Source of the DNA: Armatimonadota bacterium
Lineage (GTDB): Bacteria > Armatimonadota > UBA10988
Assembly (NCBI GenBank): GCA_016235455.1
Contig: JACRKZ010000135.1
Span: 1 to 44,944 of the forward strand
Reading direction: 5' to 3'
DNA: 44,944 nt
Below the pieces are notes generated by a model. It did no database searches and was not told where the DNA came from. It worked only from the letters and a program-made list of their open reading frames with translations. Shown here one piece after another: positions 38,377 through 44,944 of this stretch. The position numbers were made by a program, and so were the translations under genes. Every line of letters begins with the position of its first letter. Positions within the stretch are counted from its first letter, which is position 1.

Positions 38377-40305
38377 CTAGAAGTCATCCTCTGACAGGTG
38401 GACCACCTGCGTACCCGACGCCGGGCGGCGTGCGGCCAGGCGGGGCGCCGGCCGCGACGCGCCGACCATGCGCACGTTGGCGCCGTGCGTGCTGCCCGTG
38501 CCGCCCTCCACCACGCCGACCAGCATCAGCACCATGTCACGGAGTTGCACGGCCTGCGCGCTCAGTTCCTCGCTGGCCGACGCCGATTCCTCGGCGCTGG
38601 CGGCGGTGGACTGGGTCACCTGGTCCATCTGGGTCACCGCCGAGGTGATCTGCCCGATGCCCTGGGCCTGCTCGTCACTGGCCGAGGCGACCTCGCTGGC
38701 CAACTGCACCACGCTGGTGACGCTGGCCAGGATCTCCTTGAGGATGTTGCCGACCTCGTCGCTGGCGGCGACGCCTGCCCCAGCGTTCTCCTGTGATTCA
38801 CTGATCAGCGCGGCCGTGTCCTTGGCCGCCTCGGCGCTGCGCTGGGCCAGGTTGCGCACTTCCTCGGCAACCACGGCAAAGCCCTTGCCGGCGTCACCGG
38901 CGCGGGCCGCCTCGACCGCCGCGTTGAGCGCCAGCAGGTTGGTCTGGAAGGCGATCTCGTCGATGGTCTTGATGATCGCCGCGGTCTGGTTGGCGGACTC
39001 GCGCACCTTCCCCATGACGCCGGCCATGCGCGCCATGGCGCTGTCGCCGGTGGTCGCTGCCCGCTGCGCACGCTCGGCCATGGCCCGCGCCTGCGCGGCG
39101 CTCTCGGCGTTCTGCCTGGTCGTGGCGGCCATCTCCTCGAGCGAGGCCGATGTCTCTTCCAGACTGGACGCCTGCTGGCTGGCACCGGCCGCCATAGACT
39201 GGCTGGTGTCGCTCAGCTGCGCCGAGGCCGAGGTGACCTGGTCGCTGCTGCTGGTCAGCCCGGTGATGGCCGTCTGGATGCTGTTGGTCGTGTCGTTGGT
39301 GATCGAACGCGATAGCGCCAGACCCAGGAACAGCGCGGCGATCAGCCCGATGATCTGCACACTCAGCGCACCCTTGAGCCGCACACTCGTGCTGCTGGCG
39401 GCGACCTTGGCCTCGGTCAGGCCGGTCTCCGACATCTTCTGGGCCGCGGCCAGCAAGGCGTCGCCGGCCACGCCGCGCGCCTTGTCGACTTCGACCTGCG
39501 CGGCCAACGCCGCCACGATGGCGTCGATGCTCTTCTTATAGGTCAACAGCCCGCCACGGATGGTGTCCAGGTCCTTGATGTCCGCCGGCTTGCTGGTCAC
39601 CGCCTTGATGCTGTCGATCTGCGGCGCCGCCTTCTCAACGTTGGCGGCCTGGGCCACCAATTCGTCGCTGGACCGTTCCGCCAGCGCCTTCCAGACCGCG
39701 GTGGTAGCGGCACCCACAGTGTCGGTCACCAGCGTCATCGTCTTCAGCTTGCCCGCCCGCTTGGCCAGTTCGTCGGCCGGAGCGGCCGAGGCGATCTCCG
39801 TCTCCAGCTTGCCGCATTGGCCCGTGCGCCACTCGACCAACGCCTTGGTCAGCGTGGCACCGGAACTGGCGATGTCGGCTTTGGCCTGATTGATGGCTGA
39901 CCAGTTGGCCTTAGTGTCCGCCGCGCATTTGTTGTAGGCGTCACTGGCAGCCCGGGCCGCGTCGACGCCCGACTTGAGCTGTCGGAGCCCAGCGCTGGTC
40001 CCGGCCAGCTTGCCGGCCTCGCCCAGCGACTTGTCGAGATCCGCGCCCGCCGCCTCGACCTTGGCGTAGTCTTTGTCGTCGCCGGTGCGCGAGTAGGTGC
40101 GCATGGCGTAACGCTGCTCTCGAGCATGCCGCTCGATGGTGTTGCCGCTGATCACCTGCGGCACTTGCTCACCGGCCAGCCGCGCGGCCTGCGAACTGGC
40201 GCGGCGCATGTTGGCCGCCGCCACCAGGCCGAGTAGCATGGCGATGCCCAGTACCACACTGAACCCGCCGCCGATACGTCGTCGTAGTGAAGCGCCCTTG
40301 AACAT
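38377..40305 (-). CDS. Methyl-accepting chemotaxis protein
   Basis: A 642-residue chemoreceptor; the ATG (complement of 40303-40305) has AGGGAGA about 8 bases upstream. TM1 is at about 14-33 (GFSVVLGIAMLLGLVAAAN). The periplasmic sensor (about 34-310) is entirely helical, as in four-helix-bundle or helical bimodular sensors, and contains a few cysteines. TM2 lies at about 316-334. There is hardly any HAMP, and the signalling domain follows at about 340-600. The hairpin tip reads IDEIAFQTNLLALNAAVEAARAG, then GFAVVAEEVRNLAQRSAEAA, the invariant CheA/CheW contact region. Methylation segments include QQASSLEETSASLEEMA and AEESASASEELSA. The tail is a flexible Arg/Pro-rich linker ending in VVHLSEDDF, which may be a docking peptide but is not the enterobacterial NWETF. 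No other chemotaxis gene is nearby. Confidence 0.95.
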   Translation of the reverse strand: MFKGASLRRRIGGGFSVVLGIAMLLGLVAAANMRRASSQAARLAGEQVPQVISGNTIERHAREQRYAMRTYSRTGDDKDYAKVEAAGADLDKSLGEAGKLAGTSAGLRQLKSGVDAARAASDAYNKCAADTKANWSAINQAKADIASSGATLTKALVEWRTGQCGKLETEIASAAPADELAKRAGKLKTMTLVTDTVGAATTAVWKALAERSSDELVAQAANVEKAAPQIDSIKAVTSKPADIKDLDTIRGGLLTYKKSIDAIVAALAAQVEVDKARGVAGDALLAAAQKMSETGLTEAKVAASSTSVRLKGALSVQIIGLIAALFLGLALSRSITNDTTNSIQTAITGLTSSSDQVTSASAQLSDTSQSMAAGASQQASSLEETSASLEEMAATTRQNAESAAQARAMAERAQRAATTGDSAMARMAGVMGKVRESANQTAAIIKTIDEIAFQTNLLALNAAVEAARAGDAGKGFAVVAEEVRNLAQRSAEAAKDTAALISESQENAGAGVAASDEVGNILKEILASVTSVVQLASEVASASDEQAQGIGQITSAVTQMDQVTQSTAASAEESASASEELSAQAVQLRDMVLMLVGVVEGGTGSTHGANVRMVGASRPAPRLAARRPASGTQVVHLSEDDF

Positions 40306-40491
40306 GCTGATCGCTCTCCCTGACCGCGATCGCGTTCCGACCACGGTTCAGTGGGATATCGACCGGTAAACTCGGTGCTTAGGGCGAAACAATGAACGGC
40401 ATGTCACATGCGGGCATGCCCCAGCTCGCACCGGCACTACCGGCGCCGGGCCTGTCCCGCGCCCGGCGCGGCGGAGCCCGCAGGCATTTGC

Positions 40492-40520
40492 TTGACCAAT
40501 CCGTGAGTCTGGCATATAGT
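40492..40520 (+). promoter_or_regulatory. Sigma-70 promoter of the initiator tRNA gene
   Basis: TTGACC (40492-40497), a 17-base spacer and TATAGT (40515-40520) form the best housekeeping promoter in the window. The predicted start near 40527 is about 5 bases before the mature tRNA 5' end. The rest of the 40306-40531 gap holds a CGCGATCGCG palindrome (about 40325-40334) and no gene. Confidence 0.8.
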
Positions 40521-40531
40521 AAGGGTGTTGA

Positions 40532-40605
40532 CGCGGGGTGGAGCAGTCCGGTAGCTCGGCGGGCTCATAACCCGCAGGTCACAGGTTCGAATCCTGTCCC
40601 CGCTA
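40532..40605 (+). tRNA. Initiator tRNA-fMet (CAU)
   Basis: 74 bases without an encoded CCA. The acceptor arm is CGCGGGG (40532-40538) with CCCCGCT (40598-40604), where position 1-72 is an unpaired C-U. The D stem is GAGC/GCTC, the anticodon stem GCGGG/CCCGC, the loop CTCATAA with anticodon CAT at 40566-40568, and the T stem ACAGG/CCTGT. Three initiator features are present: the 1-72 mismatch, three consecutive G-C pairs next to the anticodon loop, and the A11-U24 pair in the D stem. Elongator tRNA-Met and tRNA-Ile2 lack these features. Confidence 0.95.
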
Positions 40606-40613
40606 TCACAGAG

Positions 40614-40646
40614 ACGGCTCGCAGCGCAAGCTGCGGGCCGTTTTTT
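40614..40646 (+). terminator. Intrinsic terminator after tRNA-fMet
   Basis: ACGGCTCGCAG (40614-40624) pairs with CTGCGGGCCGT (40631-40641), with one T-G wobble and a CGCAAG loop, followed by six T residues (40641-40646). It is the only classical intrinsic terminator with a T-tract in the window. Confidence 0.9.
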
Positions 40647-40708
40647 CGTTTGGGGCCGATCAACAGGAGCGCGGCGGGCGGCGCCGAATCAGAGCGCCGG
40701 AGATGTCC

Positions 40709-41530
40709 ATGGACCGACCCGCGCGCGTCATGATGATCGGTGCGCACCCCGACGACTGCGATTTCCGCGCCGGCGCGACCTCCGCGCTATGGCGGCAGGC
40801 CGGCATGGCCGTGCTGATGGTCAGCGCCACCAACGGCGACGCCGGCCATCACGAGCAAGGCGGTGGCGCCCTGGCGCGGCGGCGCGCCGCCGAAGCCAAG
40901 GCAGCCGGTGCCGTCATCGACATCGACTACGTGTGCCTGGACTTCCATGACGGCGAGCTGGTGCCTGGCCTGGAGCAGCGCAGAGCCATCATCCGCGCCA
41001 TCCGCGAGTTCGCGCCCGACCTGCTGTTGACCCACCGGCCCGGCGACTACCACGCCGACCATCGCTACACCAGCCAGCTCGTGCAGGACGCGTCGTTCCT
41101 GCTTACGGTACCCAACCTGTGCCCCGATGTGCCAGCCTTATATGACATGCCGGTAATCATGCACTTCGAGGACGGGTTCTCCAAGCCCGAGCCCTTCGCG
41201 CCCGACGTCGTCGTGGGCGTCGACGCGACCATCGGCCTCAAGGGCCGCATGGCCGACTGCCATGTGTCGCAGTTCTATGAGTGGCTGCCCTGGCTGGGCC
41301 GCTACGAGGTGCCCGAGTCGGCGGAAGAGCGACTGGCCTGGTGTGCACAGCGCATGGCCGCCTTGGCCGAGCGCTGCGCGGACCGTTTCCGCGACCGACT
41401 GATCGCGCTGTATGGGCAGACCGCCGGCGCGGCCGTGCGTCACGCCGAGGCCTTCGCCATCACCGAGTATGGCGCGCCACTGACTGACGAGAAGCGAGCG
41501 CTGCTCTTCCCGTTCGTCTCGCGCGACTAG
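40709..41530 (+). CDS. PIG-L/LmbE-family N-deacetylase
   Basis: A 273-residue cytoplasmic Zn-dependent deacetylase. The ATG at 40709 is preferred because GGAG (40699-40702) lies 6 bases upstream of it, whereas it touches the in-frame ATG at 40703. The family motif AHPDD is found in MMIGAHPDDCDF (H12, D14, D15 region), and DYHADHRYTSQL gives the second metal-binding His pair. Family members remove acetyl groups from GlcNAc-containing compounds such as GlcNAc-inositols, bacillithiol or mycothiol precursors, or chitobiose. Stand-alone copies with this FEDGFSKPEPFAPDVVV region are common in carbohydrate-degrading bacteria, where the substrate is unknown. It is not clearly part of an operon. Confidence 0.9.
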   Translation: MDRPARVMMIGAHPDDCDFRAGATSALWRQAGMAVLMVSATNGDAGHHEQGGGALARRRAAEAKAAGAVIDIDYVCLDFHDGELVPGLEQRRAIIRAIREFAPDLLLTHRPGDYHADHRYTSQLVQDASFLLTVPNLCPDVPALYDMPVIMHFEDGFSKPEPFAPDVVVGVDATIGLKGRMADCHVSQFYEWLPWLGRYEVPESAEERLAWCAQRMAALAERCADRFRDRLIALYGQTAGAAVRHAEAFAITEYGAPLTDEKRALLFPFVSRD

Positions 41531-41533
41531 CGA

Positions 41534-42382
41534 TCACCGGCCGGCGCGGCTCAGCCCGCGCTCGGCCGGCTCGTCAGTCAGGCGCGCCGGCGACAGCGAC
41601 GTGTCGGGGATGGGCTCGTCACCGGCGGCATGGAATGCAGCGCCGTTGATCTCCGCGGTCCGCTCCAGCGTGCGCAGCAGCGGCCCCAGCCCGCGCGCGA
41701 GCGCGGTGAAGCGGCGCGGTCCCTGGTTGGTGGCCAGCCGAACCGTGGCCAGGTCGAGCAACCCGAGCACCGGTCGTATCTCACCATGTACCGCGCGGAT
41801 GTCGTGCCACTCGACCTCCCACGCGCGGCCGCTGACCTGGCAGGAAAGGCTCCGGCCGTCGGCGCTCAGGATGGTGCCCCGTCCGCTGACCGCATAGCAG
41901 CCGACACTCAGCAGTGCCAGCACCGCCGACCAGCCCAGCCATTGCAGCAGCGGTGCGCTCGCGCTGTAGACGACGACCGCCAGCGCGATGCCCAGGCCAA
42001 AACCGCCGAGCGCGGCGAGATAGTTGGAGTTGTGCGACCAGGCGCCACGGGCGCCGATCTCGAGCCAGCCGCGGATGAGGTTGTGCGGAATGCCCACCTC
42101 CTCGCGCTGCCGCTGCGAGTCCTCGGCCTGCTGTTCGATGGCGGCGACCAACGCGTCGATGTCGGGTGTGCCCTGCGGCAGGCGGATGGGCCGCCGGTCG
42201 CGCAGGCGCACCTCGGCTTCGCCGTGGCGCAGCCAGCGGACGCCAGTGACCCGAGTCCACGGCGTGGTGCGCGAACGACCCAGTCGCAGATGCTCGGTCA
42301 GCCCACGCGGACCCGCGCTGAGCGCGACGCGGGGTGAGAAGAGGTTGCGCTTGAGCCGGTAGCGGTGCTGTTGGGACGACAC
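41534..42382 (-). CDS. Membrane protein with PH-like domain
   Basis: A 282-residue protein with a GTG start; GGGAGAGG lies about 7 bases upstream. Residues about 5-75 are beta-rich with TTPWTRVTGVRWLRHGEAEVRL, similar to bacterial PH-like domains. An acidic/Gln-rich linker follows (AIEQQAEDSQRQREEVG). Two transmembrane helices lie at about 120-143 (LAALGGFGLGIALAVVVYSA) and 149-166 (WSAVLALLSVGCYAVSG). A second PH-like beta domain (about 170-240, SCQVSGRAWEVEWHDIRAVHG) and a tail complete it. The function is unknown; bPH membrane proteins are often linked to envelope stress. It is followed by the PIG-L gene in the opposite direction, with 3 bases between their stops, and lies 27 bases after the Fur-family gene on the same strand. 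Confidence 0.75.
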   Translation of the reverse strand: MSSQQHRYRLKRNLFSPRVALSAGPRGLTEHLRLGRSRTTPWTRVTGVRWLRHGEAEVRLRDRRPIRLPQGTPDIDALVAAIEQQAEDSQRQREEVGIPHNLIRGWLEIGARGAWSHNSNYLAALGGFGLGIALAVVVYSASAPLLQWLGWSAVLALLSVGCYAVSGRGTILSADGRSLSCQVSGRAWEVEWHDIRAVHGEIRPVLGLLDLATVRLATNQGPRRFTALARGLGPLLRTLERTAEINGAAFHAAGDEPIPDTSLSPARLTDEPAERGLSRAGR

Positions 42383-42409
42383 AGGAACACCTCTCCCGAG
42401 GCACGACGG

Positions 42410-42850
42410 TCACCGGGCGGCGGCACACTCGGGGCACAGCCCGCTGAACTCGAGGACATGGCCGGTGATCGTCCAGCCATCGGCGCCGAGCGGCTCGGTG
42501 AGCGGCTCCACGGCGTGTCCGTCGATCTCGGCGATGCGCCCACAGCCGGCGCAGATGATGGGATGATGGTGGCAACCGTCGACGCGCAGCCGGCTGCAGG
42601 CCACATATCCGTTGACGGTATGAACACGGTGGGCCAGATCCAACGTTTCAAGGAGGTCGAGCACGCGGTACACTGTGACCACGTCGGGCGGCGCGCCGCT
42701 CTCGGTGGCCCGCAGGCGCTCGATGATGGCATAGGGCGAAAGCGCGCGGTCGGCCTGGGCCAAGGCGGCAACGACCACGCGACGGGCGCGCGTCAGGCGA
42801 TAGCCGGCAGCCTTGAGCCGGCCCTCGGCATGGGCGGCAAAGTCATCCAT
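42410..42850 (-). CDS. Fur-family metal-responsive transcriptional regulator
   Basis: A 146-residue regulator. The ATG (complement of 42848-42850) has no ribosome site, only a -10 box 6 bases before it. The winged-helix domain (about 5-80) contains AAGYRLTRARRVVVAALAQ and PPDVVTVYRVLDLLETLDLAHRV. The dimer and metal domain has DGCHHHPIICAGCG and GLCPECAAAR, the two CxxC pairs of the structural Zn site, plus the His-rich sensing segment typical of Fur, Zur and PerR proteins. The exact metal (Fe, Zn, or peroxide sensing) cannot be told from the sequence alone. It is divergent from a small lipoprotein gene (55 bases apart) that could be its target, and sits upstream of the PH-like membrane protein gene. 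Confidence 0.92.
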   Translation of the reverse strand: MDDFAAHAEGRLKAAGYRLTRARRVVVAALAQADRALSPYAIIERLRATESGAPPDVVTVYRVLDLLETLDLAHRVHTVNGYVACSRLRVDGCHHHPIICAGCGRIAEIDGHAVEPLTEPLGADGWTITGHVLEFSGLCPECAAAR

Positions 42851-42856
42851 AGCGGG

Positions 42857-42885
42857 ATTGTAAGTGGGCACGGTGGCCGCCGCAA
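42857..42885 (-). promoter_or_regulatory. Leaderless promoter of the Fur-family gene
   Basis: On the minus strand, TTGCGG (42885-42880), a 17-base spacer and TACAAT (42862-42857) are followed 6 bases later by the ATG. The predicted transcription start coincides with the start codon and there is no ribosome site, so the mRNA would be leaderless. The divergent lipoprotein start at 42906 is only 20 bases beyond the -35, so the two promoters must overlap. Confidence 0.55.
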
Positions 42886-42905
42886 GAGCCGCCAAGGATG
42901 AACCG

Positions 42906-43400
42906 ATGAGACGATGGATTGCCTGGATCGCGGCGTCGCTCTGCGTCCTGAGTCTGTGCGGCTGCAGCGCGCTGGGCCTGATCGACATCATTGACACCGG
43001 CAGCAACGACGGCAACACCGCGGCGATCGTCACCGCGCTGTCGGACAACTGGACGGTCACCAGCTACACGGGCACCGAGACCGGCTCGGTCACCGTGCCC
43101 TCGGCGGCAACCATGCGCTGGCGCTTGCGCACCGACGGCACCTTCGCCGTCACCTCGTCGCTGCCCGTGTCCATCGGCACCGACGCCACGCACACCTACG
43201 ACGAGGCGGGCACCTGGCGGGTGATCAGCGGCGCCACCGGCACGCTCGGTTTCACTTTCAAGCGACTGGACGGCGCCACGGTGGCCACGGCCGACCAGCA
43301 CGAGATGGTGGTCATGTACTCGCGGCCCGACACGCACCAGCTCGTGCTGATCACCGACGGCATCGGGCCGGGCAGCGTGCGCTACGTGCTCTACCGCTGA
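42906..43400 (+). CDS. Small lipocalin-like lipoprotein
   Basis: A 164-residue protein. AAGGATG lies 6 bases before the ATG. The signal has a lipobox (S-L-C-G-C) in RRWIAWIAASLCVLSLCGCS, so it is a predicted lipoprotein. The mature part (LSDNWTVTSYTGTETGSVTVP, MRWRLRTDGTFAVTSSL, EAGTWRVISGATGTLGFTFKRLDG) has the strand pattern of a lipocalin-like beta barrel with the D-G-T-F turn. It resembles the repeats of the protein at 30911-31972. It is divergent from the Fur-family gene. Its last 10 bases overlap the end of the convergent GH43/130-like gene. Confidence 0.78.
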   Translation: MRRWIAWIAASLCVLSLCGCSALGLIDIIDTGSNDGNTAAIVTALSDNWTVTSYTGTETGSVTVPSAATMRWRLRTDGTFAVTSSLPVSIGTDATHTYDEAGTWRVISGATGTLGFTFKRLDGATVATADQHEMVVMYSRPDTHQLVLITDGIGPGSVRYVLYR

Positions 43401-44374
43401 TCGACCACGGACACGCGCAGCTCGTGCGCGCCATCGGGCCGGGTCATCTCGTAGTAGTAGTAGAGCCGTTCGCCCACCGTGATCACGTCCACGTACCTCA
43501 CCGAGCCGCTGCCGTGCGGCACGGTGAGGATGGGACCGTCGGTCGACACCCGCTCATAGGCTCGTAGATCGAAGCTCTGCGCCAGGCCGCAGCGCTCCTC
43601 ATAGTTCTCCGCCACGCTGGCGCTGCCGTCGTAGAACGCTGTGAAGACCGGCGGCGTCCACAGCAGGCTGTTGACCCGCAAGCAGTACGGGTCCCACGCG
43701 CCGCGCGGCGCATCGGTCACCCCCAGCCAGCGGAAGCTCACGCCGTCGCTGCTGACCGACAGGCCCGTGGACGAGATGGTCAGCCCGGTGTTGAAGATGT
43801 CGCCCGTGGCGTGTTTGTCGCCGCTCTGCTCGGCGGCCACATCCACCGTGAGGCCAATGCTGCTGATCAGGTAGTAGAGCCGGCCGATGAGGCAGATGTA
43901 CGGGTCCTTGACGCCCTCGATGCCCGGCAGATCGGCGCAGGTCCAGACCGGCTGCCGCTGCTCGACGTCCAACTGCTCCGGGCTGTCGCCCATCACCAGG
44001 TCGGTGCGCCACTGGCTGGTGGCGGGGTCCACATAGCTGATGAACCACCGCCACCGCCCGTCGAGACCGCGCAGAATGGCACAGCGCTCGATGCTGTCGC
44101 TGCCGAGTTGCTCGCGCCGCAGCTCCAGCAGGTCGCGATAGTGGATGCCATCGTCACTGACCGCGATGCGCGAGACGGCGCCGCGCATGGGCCGCGGCCC
44201 GCGCAGGCGATAGGTCAGGTAGAAGCGCCCGGTGGCGTCGTCGTAGAATGCGCCGGGCGCGCCGGCCCACCAGCCGCCGCCGGCGCTCAGCGGTTCGCGT
44301 ACCACCGTGCCGGCCAAGGGGTCGAACAGTGGCGCGGCCGAGCCGAAGCGGCGGCTGTGGGTCGGGCAGGTCAT
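43391..44374 (-). CDS. GH43/GH130-like five-bladed propeller glycosidase-like protein
   Basis: A 327-residue protein without a signal peptide; GGAGGG lies 8 bases before the ATG. Propeller blades are visible as GAPGAFYDDATGRFYLTYRLRGPRP, SRIAVSDDGIHYRDLLEL, GRWRWFISYVDP, GVKDPYICLIGRLYYLIS, GAWDPYCLRVNSLLWTPPVFTAFYDG and DVITVGERLYYYYEMTRPDG. The repeated DP-x-x-x-x-x-G-x-x-Y-x pattern is that of GH43, GH32 and GH130-type propellers. Substrate and catalytic acids cannot be fixed by eye, and the missing signal peptide suggests cytoplasmic action on imported sugars. It lies 109 bases behind the Gfo/Idh/MocA-type gene on the same strand. Confidence 0.8.
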   Translation of the reverse strand: MTCPTHSRRFGSAAPLFDPLAGTVVREPLSAGGGWWAGAPGAFYDDATGRFYLTYRLRGPRPMRGAVSRIAVSDDGIHYRDLLELRREQLGSDSIERCAILRGLDGRWRWFISYVDPATSQWRTDLVMGDSPEQLDVEQRQPVWTCADLPGIEGVKDPYICLIGRLYYLISSIGLTVDVAAEQSGDKHATGDIFNTGLTISSTGLSVSSDGVSFRWLGVTDAPRGAWDPYCLRVNSLLWTPPVFTAFYDGSASVAENYEERCGLAQSFDLRAYERVSTDGPILTVPHGSGSVRYVDVITVGERLYYYYEMTRPDGAHELRVSVVDQR

Positions 44375-44483
44375 GGTCAGAACCCTCCACCTTGAGCTGA
44401 TGATGATCGCCGTGGCGACCATCGCGTGTTGGTTGTCCAGTTCGCTGTGGCGGCCTCCGGCCCAACTCAGATGGCCGGCGTCG

Positions 44484-44944
44484 CTACGCCTCTTTCGGCG
44501 CTGGCTTGAGGTCGCCCGAATCCACCATGTCGCGCAGCGGATTGCCGACCGACGGGTCCAGCGGGAAGTCGATGCGGCCGCGCTGGCGACTGGACTCATA
44601 CGCGCCGAAGATGATCTCCGTGGCGATCAGCGCGTTGGCGGCATCGAGGATGCACTTGCGACCGGTCTTGAGGCAGTCGATGACGTCCGCGACGGCCCGC
44701 TCGATGAAGTCCGGGCCGTGAATGCTGTGGCCGTTGGTGTCGGGATACTGCCACTCGGTCTCGCCGTACTTGCGCCAGCGGATGGCCCCCTTGGCCCCGT
44801 GGCCGAAGCCCCAGTCGATGATGCCGCTGCTGCCGAGGATGCGGTTGACCGTGCCAATCGGCCGACCGGCGCCCGGCGCACCGCTGGCCACGAAGCCCAT
44901 GACGCCGTTCGCATACTCGAACAGCACTACCTGCTGGTTCTCGC
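44484..44944 (-). CDS. Gfo/Idh/MocA-family oxidoreductase, C-terminal part
   Basis: The 153 visible C-terminal residues run off the right edge. They start with ENQQVVLFEYANGVMGFVASG, the conserved beta-sheet strand of the substrate domain. They continue with VNRILGSSGIIDWGFG, IHGPDFIERAVADVIDCLKTGRKCILDAANALIATEIIFGAYESS and RIDFPLDPSVGNPLRDMVDSG. This is the standard ending of the NAD(P)-dependent sugar or inositol dehydrogenase family. The Rossmann domain and the catalytic EKP motif are outside the window. The genes around it point to sugar catabolism. Confidence 0.9.
   Translation of the reverse strand, partial: ENQQVVLFEYANGVMGFVASGAPGAGRPIGTVNRILGSSGIIDWGFGHGAKGAIRWRKYGETEWQYPDTNGHSIHGPDFIERAVADVIDCLKTGRKCILDAANALIATEIIFGAYESSRQRGRIDFPLDPSVGNPLRDMVDSGDLKPAPKEA

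Noticed and set aside
40324..40334. HIP1-like GCGATCGC octamer as a sign of cyanobacterial origin
   Set aside because: A single occurrence inside a GC-rich palindrome. The rest of the window does not look cyanobacterial.
40306..40400. Sigma-28 promoter for the chemoreceptor (TAAG...GTCGATAT on the minus strand)
   Set aside because: Only a loose match to TAAAGTTT-N11-GCCGATAA, with the wrong spacing.

Overview
The window is about 45 kb of GC-rich, densely coded bacterial DNA with one intact tRNA gene. It has no rRNA, phage genes, insertion sequences or CRISPR array. About half of the coding length is exported proteins for breaking down or binding carbohydrates: GH16, heparinase/alginate lyase-like, GH116, GxGYxYP, GH36/27-like, DUF4091/GH123-like, GH43/130-like and LamG proteins. 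This mix, together with KaiB/KaiC genes, a sigma-54 promoter before an exopolysaccharide gene, and TACAAT -10 boxes lying directly before start codons, suggests a free-living polysaccharide-degrading bacterium such as Armatimonadota, Planctomycetota or Hydrogenedentota. The phylum is an inference and cannot be settled without a marker-gene tree.

Layout. 1-563 is the tail of a BNR-repeat protein. 798-6742 holds a GH16 enzyme and a 1308-residue two-LamG protein with a probable TIM barrel, separated by a strong hairpin. 6919-8738 is a two-gene unit: a half-length DUF2278 (YukJ-like) protein and a ComEC-like metallo-beta-lactamase-fold protein. 8822-12489 encodes a heparinase-fold polysaccharide lyase and a TIM-barrel-like secreted protein. 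12497-18981 is a minus-strand run of a protein with an internally duplicated module, a two-thioredoxin-fold protein and a GH116 enzyme. 19086-20240 is RNase D, facing a GxGYxYP protein (20262-22319).

22565-27076 is the most notable operon: KaiC, two different KaiB proteins, and a PAS histidine kinase that carries its own receiver domain. It is a timing or stress-signalling module without KaiA. A TolB-like propeller lipoprotein follows (27239-28240). 28376-35460 is a tightly coupled minus-strand operon: a DUF4091/GH123-like protein, a secreted protein of three lipocalin-like repeats, and a GH36-like alpha-galactosidase whose C-terminal lectin-like domain is broken by a frameshift.

35723-37321 has a near-perfect sigma-54 promoter reading into an exopolysaccharide-initiating sugar transferase that overlaps a CPBP membrane protease gene. 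A propeller protein, a chemoreceptor, the initiator tRNA (with clear promoter and terminator), a PIG-L deacetylase, a PH-like membrane protein, a Fur-family regulator with an apparently leaderless promoter, a small lipoprotein, a GH43/130-like propeller enzyme and the C-terminus of a Gfo/Idh/MocA oxidoreductase fill the rest.
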